Source: Antitrichia curtipendula (lineage: Eukaryota > Streptophyta > Bryopsida > Hypnales > Leucodontaceae). Taken from it: a stretch of 64,000 nt of DNA. The stretch is taken from assembly GCA_951230915.1 (NCBI GenBank), contig OX579636.1, positions 7,951,001 through 8,015,000 on the forward strand, given 5' to 3'. The translations under genes and the position numbers were made by a program. This document shows, in pieces, positions 59,481-64,000 of this stretch. The notes beneath the pieces were generated by a model, which saw only the letters and a list, made by a program, of their open reading frames with translations, was not told where the DNA came from and searched no databases. Each line of letters opens with the position of its first letter. The first letter of the stretch is position 1.

Positions 59481-60277
59481 TAACAAATGTTTACAGGTCC
59501 GAGGGTTCCTATAGTCCAAGCTGTGTAATTCCAGCAAAGTACCGCCCTGCAATTCTTCGTGGGCACAAGCTTTTGGACCAGGCACCCCGATCTGAATTCC
59601 AAGCGAAACGAAAAGCAGGAGACACAAACCTTGACATTTGGCTTGATGGGAGTGTTTATCCCGTGAATCCTATGACACAAAAGCCACCTGCTTTCCGGGA
59701 TTTGAAGGGCCTCCTTTGTTTTGTAGGAGACGGTGCCAATGGATTGTTGGGATACACATCATCCCTTTGCAATGGTAATGAATACGCACATCGATGCGAT
59801 GAGTTTGCAACTTTGGTGGAAAGACTCAGAGCAGCGAAGGAGGAAACTGAATCAAGATTTGAAGTAGAGAAGGTGGGACGAGTTCACGACAGGCTTTTAT
59901 TTCAACACCATTCAATGACATAGGAAGATCGTTTGCACAACCTAGATGCAGCCTACCAGGTGCGCCTTCGAAGGTTAAATGCAGAGATTTCTCTTCATAT
60001 CGAAGATAAAGCTCGCCATTTGACAGAGGTAAACATTGACGTGGAGAATGAAAGAGCACGCACCTTACAGGAGATGGAACGTTTGAAAGCTGACTTTGAA
60101 ACAAAAATCAAGAACCTGGGGCTTGAGCTTCTCACAACTCAAAATGACTTGGCCATCTCGAACTTGCAAGCTGCCAAATTGCAAGGACCCAAGACTTTAA
60201 GGCGGAAGAAGAAGAATCTCTTAGATTTAGCCAGAAGAGGGGGCCGGGCAAAACAAGTAAAGGCGCAGCTCAGGTGA
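59414..60277 (+). pseudogene. Coiled-coil protein ORF with one in-frame stop
   Basis: The frame starts MGFNLSIIPRELHKHIQMVL and runs 169 codons to an amber codon at 59921-59923. It then stays open in the same frame to 60277. Before the stop there is a globular-looking part (ILRGHKLLDQAPRSEFQAKR, DLKGLLCFVGDGANGLLGYT). The part from about codon 130 onward, including the post-stop half (RRLNAEISLHIEDKARHLTE, ERARTLQEMERLKADFETKI), has the heptad look of a long coiled coil, ending in a basic tail. The family is not recognised. A nonsense mutation in a gene or transposon ORF is most likely; a real short protein ending at the amber codon is possible. Confidence 0.5.
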
Positions 60278-60450
60278 GCCCATCATGAATGCCCCTAAAT
60301 TGCTTTCTCAATTTCAGAGAGCACCTTGAAGTCCGGATTGGGTCTTTTCATCTGTGGGTTCTTCAAAACATCGAATCTGGAGTCAAATGTTTGGTCTCCT
60401 CTAATAGGTCTTTTACAGTACAAACTAACAGAAAACTCAAAGCTACTCAC

Positions 60451-60643
60451 CTTCCTGCAATAAGCTGTAACTACTTCGATGGAACAAGCCACGCATTGTA
60501 CATATCCTGTTAGCATGCCACCATCGTAGATCCCTTGCTTTTCATTCAGAATAAAATTGTGATAGAAAACACAATCGGCTAGATTGAGCATTTGCAGGTA
60601 ACTGCCAATCCATTCGAAAAGCTTGGCGAGGAAAGCACAAGGA
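60451..60643 (-). pseudogene. Exon-like fragment of an unknown gene (copy 2)
   Basis: It has the same minus-strand frame as 37388-37580, ending VVTAYCRK at a donor-like GTGAGTAG, with only one or two residue differences. No adjoining exons were found. Confidence 0.4.
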
Positions 60644-62086
60644 AGCTAGTGCAATCATTCCATGAAATGAGCTGTGGCGCTCAAAACAATCCCATGGAAT
60701 CGCAAGAACGGAATTGCGGAAACATCTAAAAAACAGTTGTGAAACAGTAGCCATGAATTGATGCAAGCGGTCATGGACGTGTTCTTGCACGGTTATGGTG
60801 TGTTCCCTTCTTACCAGAACTAATCTTATCCGGGTTTAGCGTTTCTGATAAGGGTTAATCCCTAGAAGATCCCAGAAGCCCGTTTCTAGCTACATATTTT
60901 AGTGAATATCAGGGTTTTTGTAATTTATGACTAACGTAATTGACTTCATTGAGTATTCAGGTAAAAAGTAAAACTTTTTAGTATTGAATTTGGAAAGAGT
61001 GAGAAGCAATCCTTTTTTTTACTTTTTGAAAAAGTGCCAGGATGGTGATCACTTATAATTTGGTGAAGCATTGTATTTCTACATTCATCCATCTTTTGGA
61101 ACTAGAAACACATTTCAATCATATTCATACACTTTTTTATCCAAATTTGGTGACTTCATCCACATTTTTAGTAGAAATGGGAAATTTTTGGCAAAAAATG
61201 ATCACTTTCTTTTGGCAAAAAGTAGAAATTTTATTTTGAAATGGTGCAATCTTGCCCCATGGTGCTAAAAGAAAAGGGCAAGGTTAGAAGAACTTGAATT
61301 CCAAAGAGTTTGGCACAAATGAAGAGTCTATTCACTAAAGATCCCATAATTGACTTACAGGAGTCGGTATGAGTGATGTATTTAGTGTATACTAATGTAA
61401 AGTCTTATTTCAATGGATAATGAGGATTTTATGGGACTTTGTGTGGTGTATATACACACATGATTGGTCCCCAAAGAACTTTTGAGGATTGCCGTTTTTT
61501 TCTCTTCATCTCCAAAGACTTGCCCTTTTGGTGAAGATGGAATATTTAAGTCCACTCAATGTCCATTGTATTTGGTGACTCTCCTAGTTAGGATTATATA
61601 TGTTTATGATACCATGCAAAAGTATATTGAGACTAATTTATTAAATTCAGAACCTCCTTGTCATCCAACTATATTCCCCCATGATTGCCTCCAAATGCAT
61701 ATCCTTTATGCACTAGCTATTTTGATAGGTGTCTTTTAAAAGATCGTAGAATATAAAAAGTATATGAAGATCATCTTAAAATACATGTTTTTACGAAAAT
61801 GAGAGGAAGAATTTAGGAATGTGGCTGTATACAATTTTGGTAAAATCTTTAGTCCTCAACTCAAGGTCAACAACAATCACTTGTTTCTAGGCACTTGAAG
61901 CAATTTGTGCTTGAATTTTGTAGAGTATTTAGAGTCTATTGCTACAAAGTCATTGAGATCAAACCTGCTGAAATAGTTGAAGAGAGATTGTGAAAGTCCA
62001 TATTAGTGCGACAAACTTGACAGTGTAACAATCTTGCATACTCGCATAATCTCCAAATGAGTGTGAGTTCATGTTAATGCCACGCG

Positions 62087-62344
62087 GTGCACAAATTGAA
62101 TTTTAATGTTCTGGAGCATGTTCAGCATCATCTTCTGAATTATGAGTGCGTCTGGGTGTTGAAGTCAACAAAAGTTTATATCAAACGGCTGAAAGAGTGT
62201 CAAGGACCATCTCTTGCTATGGCGGAGGCTAAGAGGGAGAGTTTGCAAGCGCCCAAGAACCCACTTGAAACGGGCCCAAGGAATAAATTTGCCCAGGCTT
62301 TCACAGAGGGACGCTGGGACGTTCTGTTTGTGCTCGTGGACTAG
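62087..62344 (+). CDS. Small ORF conserved in both duplicate copies (copy 2)
   Basis: Counterpart of 41701-41958 with the same 85-codon length. It contains MAEAKRESLQAPKNPLETGP and ends GRWDVLFVLVD. No family assignment and weak evidence of coding. Confidence 0.2.
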   Translation: MHKLNFNVLEHVQHHLLNYECVWVLKSTKVYIKRLKECQGPSLAMAEAKRESLQAPKNPLETGPRNKFAQAFTEGRWDVLFVLVD

Positions 62345-62960
62345 CATTCAGTTGAGGCAAATGAATGCTTTACCATCCATATTTTATCTTTAAAAAAAAA
62401 TACTCCTTCAGAAATACGAGTACGTGGACCCTCAGCTTATACAATCGACTTCTTTCACGTCAATCTTCATGATCTGCGTGATTCCATCACTCTACTGCCC
62501 AAAACATCCTACAGAAAAACTTCGAATGCCGTATTTAGAAACAATTCGAAACAGAAAACGATATATCTCGACCCCCCTCTCCCATTATTCTTTTGCAATT
62601 TCATGCTTAGTTACGAAGCAAGAATTGACTACTTCATGTCAGTTTCCCATTGACCCCAGCATCCTGTCCAGCTATTTGATTGACTTGTTCCGGCCTGATC
62701 CCTCAACCTTCAGACTAATTCTGCATTCCCAAGCAATCAACATTGGCAACAAATTGAAATGGAGATCACACCCTAGAATGTTAAGCATCGCTTTCTCAAT
62801 TCAGCGGAACCACCGAGCACCTCTAAAAGTTTTGGTAATAGATACAGCATTGCATTGCCATGAAACTGGGGATGCGCGTGTGCGTCATCACAAATACGAA
62901 CCACGTTTGGTGATAATTTGTTGTTTGGAATTTGAGTTGGATCCCTCGGAAGAGGGGTGG

Positions 62961-63155
62961 AGGGCTGCGCCAAGCCAAAGAAGTAGTGCAAGACCAAGGC
63001 GACGCGCGCGGGACCGGGAAGCAAGCTGCCAGATGGAACCGCACTCGCTGAAAAATTAGATTAATATCATGAGACTCGATGAGTCTCGTATCAGATATTA
63101 AACTGATAAGAACAGATACTACACTTGATCTTAGCCAAAAGGCCGAGAAAGGTAT
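62961..63155 (-). ncRNA. U2 spliceosomal snRNA
   Basis: On the minus strand from 63155 the sequence starts ATACCTTTCTCGGCCTTTTG and contains the invariant U2 5' domain, including the branch-site recognition GTAGTA (63122-63117) and TTCTTATCAGTTTAATATCT. Stem IIb GAGACTC/GAGTCTC follows, then an Sm-type site AATTTTT (63057-63051), a GC-rich stem III and a stem IV region with TTGCACTACTTC and TTGGCGCAGCCC. A length of about 195 nt equals that of plant U2. The RNA pairs with the intron branch point and with U6 in the nuclear spliceosome. The 3' end is placed by analogy. Confidence 0.95.
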
Positions 63156-63181
63156 ACTTCAATCCTCACACCCAGTCATTC

Positions 63182-63225
63182 TTGTACCCACAATCTGTCT
63201 CGACCTGGGACACAACGTATGGGAC
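63182..63225 (-). promoter_or_regulatory. Plant snRNA promoter elements (USE and TATA-like)
   Basis: Plant U-snRNA genes carry the upstream sequence element RTCCCACATCG and a TATA box near -30. Here the minus strand has GTCCCATACGT at 63225-63215 (about -60 to -70) and GTCCCAGGTCG at 63211-63201 (about -46 to -56, nine of eleven consensus positions). A weak TATA-like GTACAAG lies near -28. The upstream candidate has the ~33-bp spacing expected for RNA polymerase II snRNA genes; the better sequence match lies closer. The choice is open. Confidence 0.45.
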
Positions 63226-63229
63226 AAAG

Positions 63230-64000
63230 TACCACCCCACTCCTCCACTTTTACTTTTCTTCAGAGAATTTCCCCATCGACTGATTCCCTTGATAGATGG
63301 GGACATTTCCCCAGTCATTCTGTAATGAGAACTGAGTGGCGCGTGCAACGGATTCAAAGATTCATCAAATCAAATTTAAAACTTTAGTTTCCAGTCACAT
63401 GTATACGAGAGAGGTTAGTGGCCACCAATGTTTGGAGCTCAAGAATCTACTTGAATTTGCCCCTCAGACTACCATGGTTGGCCGCCGTTGGACCCCTCCA
63501 CTTCACTGTCAAACGCACGCAGCAAAGTGCAGCACATACCAGGGCTCCAAATTTTGAGCATCTAGTGTCCCTATGCTTCAGTCAAAAGGATCGCATCGTG
63601 AAAGCGTCTTCCCAAATTGTCATGCGGTTTCTCCAGAATCAGGAGGCCAATTTCGGCAAAAGGCACGTGTTCCTGTGATGTGCAACTCTGCTTGCCCAAA
63701 TTCTTCAAAAGGGCTTGATGCCCAGGTCACATGCTGCGCCATTTCCAAAGCTTCAATGAATGCACAAACATGCGGAATAGAAGAGCAGAATGGCTGATCT
63801 GCACTTCATCTAAGCCACAACCCTGAGTGCAATCTCTGTATTGGTCTATGACATCCTGGCCATTAACATTGCATCGAGCTACCCGAGTGTCCACATAACC
63901 CTGAAGGAGAAGCATATGATGGTGAAGAACGCCAAGTTCATAGATTATGCCATGAACTGAACCGGGTTACCTAGGACTTTCACAACCCAGATCTGAAGGT
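63230..64000. other. No gene recognised
   Basis: Upstream of the U2 gene the base composition is more balanced and several overlapping short ORFs occur in different frames, none with a recognisable domain. Confidence 0.4.

Larger units (their letters stand above)
60316..62454 (+). repeat. Segmental duplication, copy 2 (without insertions)
   Basis: Direct duplicate of 37253-42067. It lacks the MITE and the CACTA element present there and so preserves both empty sites: ACATTCATC at 61081-61089 and TAT at 61406-61408. It also holds ~10 extra bases near 60803 and otherwise differs by scattered substitutions. It starts 39 bases after the coiled-coil ORF ends. Confidence 0.9.

Noticed and set aside
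62424..63059. Plus-strand ORF of 211 codons
   Set aside because: It overlaps the 3' half of the U2 snRNA gene on the other strand and has no domain; chance open frame.

Overview
The window looks like repeat-rich, AT-rich nuclear DNA of a land plant or close streptophyte relative. The evidence is a plant-type U2 snRNA gene that begins ATACCUUUCUCGG, a gene for a plant-specific heavy-metal-associated (HMA) domain protein with ordinary GT-AG introns, fragments of a plant intracellular Ras-group LRR gene and of a WD40 gene, a Ty3-type retroelement primed by tRNA-Asp, and many small DNA transposons. I cannot name the species; nothing read here separates a bryophyte, fern or seed plant.

Layout. 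0-20 kb: no convincing gene; dispersed repeats, a CACTA-like mini-element (2.98-3.60 kb), a hAT-type MITE filled with 65-bp tandem repeats (6.87-7.28 kb), a complete copy of a TTAA-flanked family (11.37-12.29 kb) and a tandem dimer of a 137-bp foldback repeat (19.5 kb). 20.1-23.0 kb: the best host protein gene of the window, a three-coding-exon HMA-domain gene with a TATA box and a probable 5' UTR intron, followed by a decayed tandem copy of its own 3' end. 24.1-24.6 kb: long-armed foldback. 25.4-30 kb: remains of a Ty3/gypsy element (probable 5' LTR, PBS, gag with one stop, no pol, no 3' LTR). 30-35 kb: decayed PIF/Harbinger element with its two genes, transposase (+) and Myb/trihelix-like protein (-), the transposase broken by a further MITE. 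35.0-36.1 kb: another complete TTAA-family copy.

37.25-42.07 kb and 60.32-62.45 kb are two direct copies of one ~2.1-kb segment. The first copy carries two insertions that the second lacks: a 582-bp MULE-like MITE with a 9-bp target duplication and a 2,091-bp CACTA element with a 3-bp duplication. The second copy therefore shows both empty sites. The CACTA element itself holds a nested 732-bp element with a 4-bp duplication. 43.8-46.7 kb: one probable hypothetical gene and one small ORF on the minus strand. 50.5-54.24 kb: a 3.7-kb element with 65-bp terminal inverted repeats and a TAA duplication that carries fragments of two unrelated host genes (LRR and WD40) and no transposase, a Pack-type PIF/Harbinger candidate. 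54.90-56.63 kb: a complete Tc1-like (DD34E) transposon with perfect ends and an intact transposase whose first catalytic Asp reads Asn. 59.4-60.3 kb: a coiled-coil ORF with one stop. 62.96-63.16 kb: the U2 snRNA gene on the minus strand.

Most of the annotation is the wreckage of at least eight kinds of mobile element. The genes do not form a pathway. The unusual content is the gene-carrying Harbinger-like element, the recent Tc1-like insertion, the TTAA/CCCCTAAA repeat family and the duplication that dates two insertions.
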